Shown: positions 52,306 to 62,620 of the stretch, one piece after another | How positions within the stretch are numbered: the first letter of the stretch is position 1 | How the letters are laid out: each line of letters starts with the position of its first letter | Assembly (NCBI GenBank): GCA_019915015.1 | Contig: JAHBBC010000013.1 | Location: forward strand, 1,550,001-1,614,000 | DNA from: Auriscalpium vulgare | Lineage: Eukaryota > Basidiomycota > Agaricomycetes > Russulales > Auriscalpiaceae | Reading direction: 5' to 3' | Length of the DNA stretch: 64,000 nucleotides | Program-made: the position numbers and the translations under genes | Notes under the pieces: model-generated | The model's database searches: none | Seen by the model: the letters and a program-made list of their open reading frames with translations, nothing else | What the model was told of the DNA's origin: nothing

Positions 52306-52826
52306 ATAAAGGTAAAATAGCCAACAAATAATGTCACAATTATTGATCACTATATTTGTTAGAATAGGGAATAAACAATTCATGATTGAAGGTGTGAATG
52401 GCAACGAGGGTTTGTTGAATGAATAGCTCACAAGTTTATGGGTAAGGCAATACTGCAAAATCAATGTTCAATTGGTTGAATTTGCTACTCTCGATACGTT
52501 GTTACTTCGTGTTCTCCGTCTACTTGATTGGTACAAATAGAAGATATCAATGTACACGCAATCACAATCTGCAAGGCATTACATTGACAGCAATTGGTTC
52601 CTGTCATATGTCGTCTGAAACATTAGCCCGATGTGAGACCTGGTCACGGGACAAACCAAACAACGTCCCGACCGATGCGTATAGGGGTACTCGTGGCTTA
52701 ACCCCTTACCACCAACTGCCGAGTAGCTGAAGCTACCCCTATATTTCGCACATCAATTCTTTCACTCTACTTCATCAATCGACGAACCAGACCTATCACT
52801 CGGTACACTATTTCCCACACGGCACA

Positions 52827-52864
52827 ATGAAGGGTTACCCAACGAAGAACATTGAAACGATAAA
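52827..52864 (+). pseudogene. First codons of a seventh family member, cut by telomere repeats
   Basis: After a promoter region matching that of member 6, an ATG at 52,827 opens MKGYPTKNIETIK and then runs straight into GGGTTTAGGG repeats at 52,865. The rest of the gene is missing. Confidence 0.6.
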
Positions 52865-52898
52865 GGGTTTAGGGTTTTAGGGTTTTAGGGTTTTAGGG
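52865..52898 (+). repeat. Telomere-type tract, mostly TTTTAGGG units
   Basis: GGGTTTAGGG followed by three TTTTAGGG units, G-rich strand to the right. It joins the broken seventh family member to the 3' end of the Penelope-like copy 2 (AGGGGGAGCGAAGCG). Confidence 0.85.
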
Positions 52899-55298
52899 AG
52901 GGGGAGCGAAGCGACCACTGAAGAGCGCTATAGAAGGGGCAGGTCAACGGGGAGTCGATGGGATGTCGACGCCGAACCCGTTTCGCCTTTATAGGCTCAT
53001 CAGGACCTGCAGTCAGCCAATGGGAACGCGACCCACACAGTGCGGGAGCGCATGTGGGGCGGTATCCACACTGCCAACGCTTCCCGCGCGACAAGGCCGG
53101 ATCTTTCCCAAGATCCGACATGCGCGGGACCGATGTTCTCGCATCATTATGCGATGCCCTGTGAGAACGGACCCGAACCAACGGTGAGGAACCTTCCATC
53201 GGATTCTGATCCGATTAAGAAATCAGAATTCCGATGGGAACGCAATTGGAAATTCGGGAATTTCCAGAGAAGCGCAAGGCACCGTTATGCAATCAGCTCC
53301 CACGAGAGCTGATGACATCACCACTCCTAACCCACCCGCCCAGCGCCTAACCGTTTAGGGTTAGGTCTAGGGTTGAGGGTCTAGGGTTAGGTTTAGGTTT
53401 AAGGGTTATGGTTTCAGGGCTGCAGCGAACATCAGTTGCTGGCGTATTCTGCATTATACAGATACTCACTTAAGGGTTTACCTCCCACGCGACGATCCGT
53501 GGTCTTGTAAATCTTCCAAGGGCACTTGGACCTTGTGAGTTTGTGTGAATAACTTGCGTTGTTCAATGGAGGAGTTCTTTATCGCCACGAACAGCCGGAA
53601 TGTGGCGGTCATGGTTGATTTTCTCTATCAGGCGGTGTCTATCAGCGCACTAAGGTTTACTAGGCTCTACCCACATGGAGAACAAACCCAGGCCCGCGTG
53701 TGCAGAGCAAGGTAACGACAATGCGTCCCTTGGGTACGACTCCGCGAGGGGGCGCTCCTAGGGTAAACAAGCCGTTCCGCCATAGCAGGCCAACAGGCCT
53801 ACCAACAGATACTTCTCACCAAGTCCGTCCGTACACCCAGGTGTCCGGGGCCGGGGGCGAGTGTCGACGATGGATGTTCCGATCTTCGTCCGAGGAATCC
53901 CCTTCACCAGGGGCAGGGACTACGGGTGCCGGTGCGTCGATAAGAGCGTGGTCGCGTATCCGATTAACCTTGGCCATATGCCCGTCCAGTTCCTGGGCGA
54001 CATCGGCAGATACGCGCTCGTCCAACTCCTGGAAAACCACCTTTTTCCAAAGATTTGTAATGTCAAATAGATTGCGAGTGCGTTTGCGACTCACAATCAT
54101 TCGACGATTAAGGATATCGAGCTTCCGCACGTCAGGCAGGTCGATGGGAGGGAATCCTAGCCGCGAAACCTCCGTCCGAAGACGAAGATCAGTGACCAAG
54201 ACGTCCGCATCGCCGTCTGCGGGCGGTGGATACTTCCTATTGAAGTCGCCGCGATCAGCTCTTTCGAGCCATTCGCGCCAATATCCTAAGATGGTGTTTC
54301 CAAACTCCATTGCATTGAAATAATTCCAAGCGGTGTTGTACTCGGTTTTCAAAACCAGAACGCCTCCGGGATTGCGGTCAGGGGTGACACTGATCCGTTT
54401 GTTCCAACGTTCTTTATAATTGTATGATAACCAAGCGTCAACTAACGCTTCCGGATAACCACGAGCTTTATAGAGAGTGACTAACCCTCGCATTGCGTCT
54501 GCATAAGCACGGCTCGTGCTCGACAGCGTGGCTAACCGGGACATTTCTCCAATAAACGTACCTCGTTTGACGTCTAAGGGATGGTGCGATGTCCACGGAA
54601 TTCTTTCTTGATGGTTCTGCGCCTTGCGGTAGGGCATGTGCTGGAGTGTGTTAAACTCATCACGATACAGCGTCATGTCTAAGAAGACGTGCTTTAAGTC
54701 GGACGCAGACCATTCAATTGTACAGCCATCGATTTTAACAACTGATTGTACGGTATCGAGTGCTTCGCGCTCAGACGAAGCGTATACGATAGCGAGGCAG
54801 TCATCGATGTACCTCCCGTAGAAAGGGATTCTAGGGTGGTCAAGAACTTTATATTTATCCTCGCAATACGAGCCCCACAAATTAGCAAGGTCCGGCGAGT
54901 CAGCAACGCCCATTGCGAGTCCGCGGCGTTGCTTGTAATATTTGCCTTGAAAGACTGTAACCAACTCAGTGTTTCCTGCGTACAGGGAACGTCGAAAGAC
55001 CTCGAGTTGTTCGCGGTCGTTGGGTTTTGTCTCCTCCGTCATATTTCCGAATACAAAATCGCAGTACAGTTGATATACAACTGCAAGACACGATTCGATC
55101 GGGACGTTGGGATAGTATGCAACGACGTCGCCGGTAACAATGTACCAGCGACGTTTTGCATCAAGACTGAGTTGACTTAATTTTATCGCCAAGTCTTTGG
55201 TTCCATGTAGGATTGTTGGCGCCGCTAAGATGAGCGGTTTAAGTTTCTTAGAAACAAATTTAGCGCAAGGATTCATCACTGCCGAGTGACATGGTATA
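52899..55298 (-). mobile_element. Penelope-like retroelement, 5'-truncated (copy 2)
   Basis: Same 3' end and same 3' region as copy 1, near-identical by eye, but the sense strand ends at 55,298 in the middle of the RT gene, where telomere repeats begin. Missing: exons 1-2 and the N-terminal third of the RT, including the DKG and PKIHK motifs. Confidence 0.88.
53816..55298 (-). pseudogene. Truncated reverse transcriptase of Penelope-like copy 2
   Basis: About 490 codons of the RT remain, from just before MNPCAKFVSKKLKPL to the normal stop. The YIDD box and downstream motifs are intact and there are no stops, so truncation rather than decay made it non-functional. A few residue changes compared with copy 1 (for example KPLILAAP for KPLILVAP). 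Confidence 0.85.
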
Positions 55299-55314
55299 GG
55301 GTTTAGGGTTAGGG
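55297..55314 (+). repeat. Telomere-type tract capping the truncated copy
   Basis: TAGGGTTTAGGGTTAGGG begins exactly where copy 2 is cut off, as if telomerase had capped a new end. Confidence 0.8.
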
Positions 55315-55362
55315 AGGGGGAGCGAAGCGACCACTGAAGAGCGCTATAGAAGGGGCAGGTCA
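55315..55362 (-). mobile_element. 48-base stub of the Penelope-like 3' end (copy 3)
   Basis: AGGGGGAGCGAAGCGACCAC through GGGGCAGGTCA is identical to the first 48 bases at 18,395 and 52,899, then stops abruptly at another telomere tract. It is an extreme 5' truncation. Confidence 0.85.
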
Positions 55363-55395
55363 GGGTTTAGGGTTTTAGGCTTTTAGGGTTTAGGG
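55363..55395 (+). repeat. Third telomere-type tract of this block
   Basis: GGGTTTAGGGTTTTAGG, CTTTTAGGG and TTTAGGG; one unit has a C for G change. It passes without a visible break into the ATG-proximal sequence of another element copy (TTATGGGGCATGG). Confidence 0.75.
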
Positions 55396-56515
55396 TTATG
55401 GGGCATGGTAGGGTTCAGTAGGGTTGGTGAAACCTCTCCACTCACCACGCAGCACACAGGTTGCAGACAGCAATTGCGCGTGCAGAGGGCGTCCAGGACG
55501 CCCACACCGCACGCCAGCCTGCGCAGCATGCTCTGCAGCATCTGTCCTGGACAAGCACACACAGCGCAGGGCCCACAGACAGCAGTGGGCGTCCTGGACG
55601 CCCTGCGCAGCATGCTCTGCAGCATCTTTCCTTGACAGAGACAGCGCAGGGCCCGCAGACAGCAATTGCGCGTGCAGTGGGCGTCCAGGACGCGCACGCC
55701 GTGCGCCACCCTCCGCAGCGTGTTGCCTGTGCTCGGCAGTGTCCGTCCCGGACGGACACACACAGCGCAGGGCCCGCAGACAGCAATTGCGCGTGCAGTG
55801 GGCGTCCAGGACGCCCACACCGCGCGCCAGCCTGCGCAGCATGCTCGGCAGCATCTTTCCTTGACAGAGACAGCGCAGGGCCCGCAGACAGCAATTGCGC
55901 GTGCAGTGGGCGTCCAGGACGCGCACGCCGTGCGCCACCCTCCGCAGCGTGTTGCCTGTGCTCGGCAGTGTCCGTCCCGGACGGACACACACAGCGCAGG
56001 GCCCGCAGACAGCAATTGCGCGTGCAGTGGGCGTCCAGGACGCCCACACCGCGCGCCAGCCTGCGCAGCATGCTCGGCAGCATCTTTCCTTGACACACAC
56101 AGCGCAGGGCCCGCTGACAGCAATTGCGCGTGCAGTGGGCGTCCAGGACGCCCACACCGCGCGCCAGCCTGCGCAGCATGCTCTGCAGCATCTTTCCTTG
56201 ACAGAGACACACAGCGCAGGGCCCGCAGACAGCAATTGCGCGTGCAGTGGGCGTCCAGGACGCCCACGCCGTGCGCCAGCCTCCGTAGCGTGTTGCCTGT
56301 GCTCTGCAGTGTCCGTCCCGGACGGACACACACAGCGCAGGGCCCGCAGACAGCAATTGCGCGTGCCGTGGGCGTCCAGGACGCGCACGCCGTGCGCCAC
56401 CCTCCGCAGCGTTGTTGCCTGTGCTCGGCAGTGTCCGTCCCGGACGGACACACACAGCGCAGGGCCCGCTGACAGCAATTGCGCGTGCAGTGGGCATCCA
56501 GGACGCTCACACTGC
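55396..56515. repeat. Second GC-rich tandem array, about 10 units
   Basis: Starts with the same RT-start-proximal sequence as the first array (GGGGCATGGTAGGGTTCAGT) and has the same two unit types and palindromes. The last unit degenerates at about 56,510. All frames are open by chance, as in the first array. Confidence 0.9.
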
Positions 56516-58593
56516 GATAGGTACGCCGCGGTCCCCGACAGGAGCAGCTGAGATGCTAACGCTGCCGCTGTAGGGTATCAAGCTGCGCAGGTGCGCGTCG
56601 TCTTCACCCTCCCGGTGAAAGCTCGCGCGGCAGCGTTTCCAATGGACTACGTTGGCCCCGCCCACCTCGCGTACACCGCCAACTCAACCGGGTCTGAGTT
56701 AAAGACTGGGCACAATATGCTTGAGTCCTTGTGATCAGAGCTGTAGGATATCGAGGGCAGGCCTGTGAGGTCTGAAGATGAGTATCACAGGAGAGCTAGA
56801 AAATTCAGATACCTAGCAAAGATCTCCTAGGATATCCCACAGGTATTCAATGCGCCAGGTCTTCGAGGTGCCGGCCGTGGCTCTCGCTTATAAATATACA
56901 CCGCTTGATTATTTCCCTTGATTTCTCCGGGCTTAAAATTTTTGCTCGCCGCTTATGTGGTGCTCAGCAAACTAGCATTGAAAGGTACTGCATGTATTAC
57001 TGTAGTATGTATTTACAATAGTAAGAGTAGAGTCTCCCAATGACAACATCAATAAACACTACACAAGGAGCGTGAGTAGGCAGGCAGTCCCAGCAGTACC
57101 CCAGCTCTCCCGATATGTTGCTGGCTAAACAGTCCTAGCCTACACCGCCGTTCCGGCCAGAGCTTCGGAGAGTCTTCTGACGTATTCTCCCACAGATGCC
57201 AAGGCAACTCTTGCCGCATCTCCGACGAACTCTTGGAGAATCTCGGCCCCTCTTCTTACTGAAGCTTCACCAAGAGCAAGCTTTGAGAAGAGTTAGCGGG
57301 AATCTTCCACGGCTGTCTGCAGGCAGGGCATTATATGTAGCATTTACTAGGCATTATTGGGGAGCCATGATCAGACATGTTAAACAGAAAACAATGCTGA
57401 TTACTGCAAGGACTAGATACACACAGTAGCACATCTTCGCAGGTATAAATACTACATCTAGGTGCATGAACTACGTGTGCGGCCACAAAGGGGCTCGGAC
57501 AGGGTTGCGCCAACGGCCAACCTCGTTCGCTCACCGTCTCCATACCCTGGCGCTCTCACTGCCTCCGCGCATTGCCGTCCCATCTCCACCTCACGCACTG
57601 CCGGTCGTTGGTCCCCGGCTTCGGTGTGTCCCGCACCTGAAGAAAAAAGTAGAGCGTGTTAGTTAGAGTTGGCGGCCATGGCCGCTGGAACGAGTACCCA
57701 AGAAGGCAGCCAGATCCCAAAAGCCTAGCCTGAAGCGAACAGCACACAGGAAAGAAAACACTCAAGGAAGCAGCCCAGGGAGAGACCTGACCAGGACCAG
57801 ACGGAGGACGAGCAGGTAGGACCAGGGTAGGACGACGACGTTGAAGGCATAGAAGGCGAAACATGGCAAATCAACTCGCAGTCGACGCGCGTCCTGTTGA
57901 CTTTCCCACGCACCGAAAATGGTCGCGCACAGACCATCTCACAAACGCCTTGCCTTGTGACCGCCTTCTGTTGGGCTTGGGTTTACCGTTACGGCCGCGT
58001 TGCACTGTTCAATTGCGCAGCAGATAGCTCATGTTTCTCAGTTTTATCTTTATCATATGTACATAATGCTCAACAAAATTGCGTGCGCTCCGACTGCACC
58101 ATCACGAAAGGCGCACCCGTGAAAGAGGAATATTGGGCACGAACCTTGTGCGGCTCAATTTGCATGTCGCAGGCCCTACGAAATAAGCCGAGACAGCGGC
58201 AAAGATGACGGCGACTCGCGCAAACAGGGGGAACGGAGGGCGCACAGTACTAGTGCGGAAGGTGAAGGGGGTGACAGGGTGGCGGTGGTTGCGGAGGGCC
58301 CCACGGCAGAAGATTGAGAGAATTGTAATCTTGTCTAGATAGTGGCCGGAATCTTCGCGCAAGAGCTGCAAAAGCTTCAGGCCAGCTGTCGCTGTGAATG
58401 ACGTGTGGAGCTTGGCCCAATTGTTAGAAGATCTTGAGCGAGAATCTTGTCCAACTGTAGGACTCGAGGATCTCGGAAAGATGCGGTCGGGTTGGCGGTG
58501 TAAGAATGACGATGAGGAATGTCGACAGACGGCGGAGTCCGGACGATTTGGAGGATGGGAAGCGCGACATAGCAGACAGCGCAGTTGTGCTAG
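56516..58593. other. Mostly GC-rich sequence without a supported gene
   Basis: No frame has domain-like composition. 56,880-57,120 is AT-richer. ORFs around 57.4-57.9 kb and 58.1-58.8 kb are Arg/Pro/Ser-rich and conflict between strands. Confidence 0.35.
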
Positions 58594-58770
58594 GCAGCGA
58601 GCGGGACAGGGCAGCGAGCGGGACAGGGCAGCGAGCGGGACAGGGCAGCGAGCGGGACAGGGCAGCAAGCGGGACAGGGCAGCAAGCGGACAGGACAGTG
58701 AGCAGACAGGGCGGCGAGCGAACAGGGCGGCAGACAGGGCGGACGAAGCGGCGAGTGGGACGGACTCGAG
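58594..58770. repeat. 17-base minisatellite
   Basis: GCGAGCGGGACAGGGCA repeats with an exact 17-base period from 58,597 (next at 58,614, 58,631, 58,648), then diverges. It keeps all frames open and produces long false ORFs on both strands. Confidence 0.85.
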
Positions 58771-60285
58771 CGCGACTGCGGGAGCGTGAGGCTGGCGTTT
58801 TCTCTGAGTGGTGTCATCCACGGCCTTTCGGATCCAGTGTTCATGTCAGGTTGGTATTTGCAGAGACGTATCATCGTGGCCAGCATGCGGGAAGTGATGA
58901 AGTCGGGAGGAAAGAGGGTTGGCGACGCTCGAAGGTTGAACATTGAACATGGTCACGCGGGCATGAGTGTGTTTAGGGCAGGCTTGCTCGACACTTCCAT
59001 CAAACAACAGTGTGATGGCACGAGTGGGGGGAAATTTTCTCCAGAGCTTTCACAGATATCCAAATTTTTCGAGAGCCCAGGCAAAATATCTGTACTGTCT
59101 CTTCGAGATATCTCATAGATATCTCAGAGGTATCCTACAGATAACTACGCGCTGTGATCTCCGGGGCCTCAAATTAAGATCCCACGGACATTTCAGGAAG
59201 ATGTCGCTCAGGTGCTCCGCGCCGGAGCTCTCTGTGATATCTGGTTGAGTTGGCGGTGTACGTGGAGTGGTTTCCACCGTTCGGGCCAGCGTCAGAGCCG
59301 AACCATCTCATGTACTTACCGGGTGTCGCGAAAGTTCCGAACGGGCCTCCGCAGGCAGGCAAGCGCGATTGCCGTCAAGGACATCCACCGGAGCGTGCAC
59401 CTCATGCTGCGATTCGGGCCGCAAGCTCCTCGCCACTGACTTCAGAGAACGTCCTCGACAAGTGTAGAAAGTTTTATGTATCTTCCTTTGTAGACAGACA
59501 CATCTATATTACAGTCTATTGACACCCCATTGCACTGATCTGTCTGGCAAGGAAGGACCACCTGTGACGCCCTTGCAAACACTTGCAAATGCCAGTGAAG
59601 GCCACGCGTCGGGCAAGAGGGGGGCACAGATGCAGCGACTGTATTCTGTGGGAGCTACGTGCGGCGCCCGCTGCGGAGGCCGTCTCATCCACTCCCCGAG
59701 GACGAGGACTCGTCAACGCCGGCAAACCCACCGCCCCAGACGTCGTCATGCCAGCCATTCCACCCCGAGCCGCCTCAGGCGTCCCCTTCCCCGCCATTGC
59801 CCACCCCCGAGACGCCCCAGCCATTCCGCCTCCAGACAGCAGCGATCGCGTTGCGGACCATCTGGTCGGTGACGCGTGGAGGCCCCGCAGGGGCCCTCAG
59901 TGGCCCACCAAATACTCCCCTCTCGCTCGTGCCCCGCTTCTTCCGCAGCAATGCCGCCCGGACAGGATCCCACACAATCCCGCCGTCCTTCCAGACACAT
60001 CCGGAGGCTGGCGCGCCCCTGCTCCACGCTGTGAGCGATCTGCGACGGGCGAGTGCTCATAGGACCCACCATCTTATGGCCGTCTCCTCTCGCTGCTTCA
60101 GCTTGCGAGCCTCTCGCTTCCAACTGGGCTCGGTCCTGTTCAAGCGCATCGGATGCTGGTGTGCAGGGTGCTTGGTGGTGGAGGCTGCAGCGGTGGTGGA
60201 CGCGGTACGAGAGGCGGACTGGCGCAAGCTCGCAGACTCCTTCCCACGCCGGCTCGTTCTCGCCCAGGCGGCCCGAGACAACCGA
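58771..60285. other. No confident gene
   Basis: 59.5-60.4 kb is GC-rich and open in two plus-strand frames (Pro-rich, e.g. ASGVPFPAIAHP). It might be a remnant of a coding exon, but no domain, splice structure or start supports it. Confidence 0.3.
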
Positions 60286-60289
60286 CTAA

Positions 60290-60660
60290 TTATAAGACAA
60301 CCGCAAGGGCCCGTCGCGGACGGACGGCCGCGGACGCCGCGCGGCACTCCTACGCAATCACGTGACCTGTAAGAGGTGGCCTGGGAGTGTCCGTCCTGGC
60401 CGGACGCGCACACTCCCAACCCTTGATAGCGACCTTGACAAATTCTGAAATCCTCAAAGCCCTGTTTACGCGCCATATCAGGTAGTTTGTTATCATGCCG
60501 GTGGAGCGCAGCCAAAATTATGTGGGCAGACGGTCGCGCGACGCGACGTCGGACGCGGCTCTCCTGCAAAATCACGTGACTTGCATGGGGCGGTCTGCGA
60601 GCGTCCGTCCCGGACGGACGCGCCCATCCCCTCAGAGCGACCTCAACAACCCGTCCCATG
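60290..60660. repeat. Two copies of a ~190-base repeat with CACGTG and a GTCCGTCC palindrome
   Basis: 60,345-60,440 and 60,560-60,652 align: AATCACGTGACCTGTA / AATCACGTGACTTGCA, then GTGTCCGTCCTGGCCGGACG / GCGTCCGTCCCGGACGGACG, then AGCGACCTTGACAA / AGCGACCTCAACAA. The palindrome GTCCGTCCCGGACGGAC is also in the subtelomeric arrays and at 62,598. Confidence 0.7.
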
Positions 60661-60916
60661 TCGCATTCCCAAACCCCCACCTTAGCAACAACCACCGCTT
60701 TCGAGGTGTTCCAATAGCGAATTATGGTGGCGGAATGCCTTAATTTGCCCTGCCTGGTAGGTGTCTCACTATTGTGATGTTTCAGGCCCGTTTACATTCC
60801 TCTCTGCGCTATGTTTATATCTCGCCGCGCACTGCGCGGTCCGTCCTCGACGTTCATCCTGCATGACATGATGGTGCGATAACACTTGTTTGAAACAGGA
60901 CTTAAACAACTTGTAC

Positions 60917-62285
60917 CTAAGCCACCTTCACCTTAACAACCGTACAGCTCCACCTCTTTATCTTTAGCCCTGGAGCTCCCTCCTCCCACGCCGCGAGTAT
61001 CCCTTTTGTCATCCTGCAACACGAAAGCATGACCGAAAATGCAGCCCGATCCCGACTCGTCCTCCACATCTCGACATCCTGGGGGAATGTCGCAGTCGGG
61101 GAGTTCATGAAGTTCACCTCGTCAATATTCAACGTGTGCAGGCTGGGCAGGTACGACCCATCCACAGGCGCCTTACTCATCGCCTGACAGAAGGCCAGCG
61201 CGTTGTGTCCGTCGACCGTCACCTCGTACAGGTGGTGGGCCGATGCCAGCCATTCCCTCCACACATCTTCATCGGCCGACGTGTCGCCTACTGAGTAAAG
61301 CAGCCGCTCTATCTTGAGCCTGGACATCGCAGGGACAGCAGCCTGGGCAAGATGACGACTCAGCGCGAGGCGCCAAGGGACAGTGATGTAGCAGGCCTTA
61401 ACCTCGTCACCGTGCGTGCGCGCGATTATATGGATCCTCAGGTGGCCCTCCCATTTTTCAATACAAGCATCGTAGGCAATGTCTTCGACATTCTCCTGTA
61501 AAAGATGTTCAACCCTTCATTGAATGAATTGCAAAATATAACCTGAACCCCACCTGTCCCATTCCAGTGGGGGGATTCACCATGAGCCGGATGAACGCCT
61601 CCTCTGATATCGCTGGGTAGGCCTCTGGCCAATCGTTGGGGAACCACATATAGGCACGTTGACAGTTGGATGGGTGATGGATGTGTGAGATGAGCGTTGT
61701 AGCCTCCCCCATGGACTCCCCCCAAATAGTCAGGTTCTCCAGTTTCGGCAAGGTGATGGTTGGTTGGGTGCCTCCGGGCAGAAGGTGAATTCGCACTGCA
61801 AGGTTCGTCAGGCCAGCGAAGGCGCCGCAGAACCGCAGTACCTCCGGCATGCGCAAGTCCACCGCGTACACCGGATGGTTGGAGATTGCAAGTGACTTCA
61901 ATGGCCCGGCAAGAACCTCCTTCGAAAGATCACTCCACAAGGCGCGAGTATCATCAGTCACAAAGAAATGGAGGCGTTCCAAGCGGTCCTGGCAAGCCAA
62001 GATTGTTTTGACCATCTGCTTCGATAATGTGCGGCGCAGTTTGACTGGCCGCACGACCAGGGTGATTGGTGCGCGACGCGTCCTCTCGAGGTACTTCGCC
62101 ACAGCGCCCGGGCCATGTCGGGTGTAGATTGTGACCCACAGTGCAGGCAAATTGACGGCAACGTGATTCCAATCCCGGCACACCAGCAAGACGACCGTCC
62201 AACTTCCACTCCGTGAATGTTTCACGATTGCCTTCAAGTGTAGGAATATTTCTCCCAATGTTTCTGCTGCCAGACGTGAGGGCAT
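60917..62285 (-). CDS. F-box protein with a leucine-rich C-terminal part
   Basis: Exons 61554-62285 and 60917-61495 joined in phase 0 across a 58-base intron (GTGGGG to TTTACAG) give 436 residues. It begins MPSRLAAETLGEIFLHLKA, a typical agaricomycete F-box start (LPxExLxEIFxHL), followed by VCRDWNHVAVNLPALWVTI, the second half of the motif. The rest has irregular Leu-rich repeats (LKSLAISNHP, LTNLAVRIHL, LENLTIWGESM, LHTLNIDEVN) that in such proteins bind targets for SCF ubiquitin ligases. Many hundreds of such genes are found in mushroom genomes. No breaks seen. Confidence 0.85.
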
Positions 62286-62610
62286 TCTTGATCACTACTC
62301 CACTTCGTTAGCATCATCAATGCAAGGGCCTTAGACTTTGAAGACCTACCAAGACTGGGGCTTTCAAAGGCTGCACCAGAGGAAAACCTGGTCACAGCCC
62401 TTTTATACGAGCTGCTTTCCCGGTATGTCCAGGCGAATGAGACATTGGTGATGCCATCAACAATCTATCGCCTATCATATACTATACATGTTGGCCCTGC
62501 TGCAGGGCTATGACCGACCCTGACGCAGGCTTGTCACCGACCCTGTCGCAGTGACCCTGTGTCAGGGTACCATGCCCAACCCTGACACCAGGTTGCGTCC
62601 GTCCCGGACG
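62286..62610. other. Upstream region of the F-box gene
   Basis: No gene. A short run of CCGACCCTG(A/T)CGCAG-like repeats lies at 62,510-62,570, followed by the CGTCCGTCCCGGACGGAC palindrome at 62,597. Confidence 0.4.
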
Positions 62611-62620
62611 GACACGTGCG

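Noticed and set aside
58102..58821. 239-codon minus-strand ORF rich in Ser/Leu/Pro/Arg
   Set aside because: Half of it is the 17-base minisatellite and the rest has no domain or splice support.
59659..60372. A 237-codon plus-strand ORF, Pro-rich
   Set aside because: GC-rich sequence keeps several frames open. There is no motif or splice evidence, and the ORF runs into a repeat.
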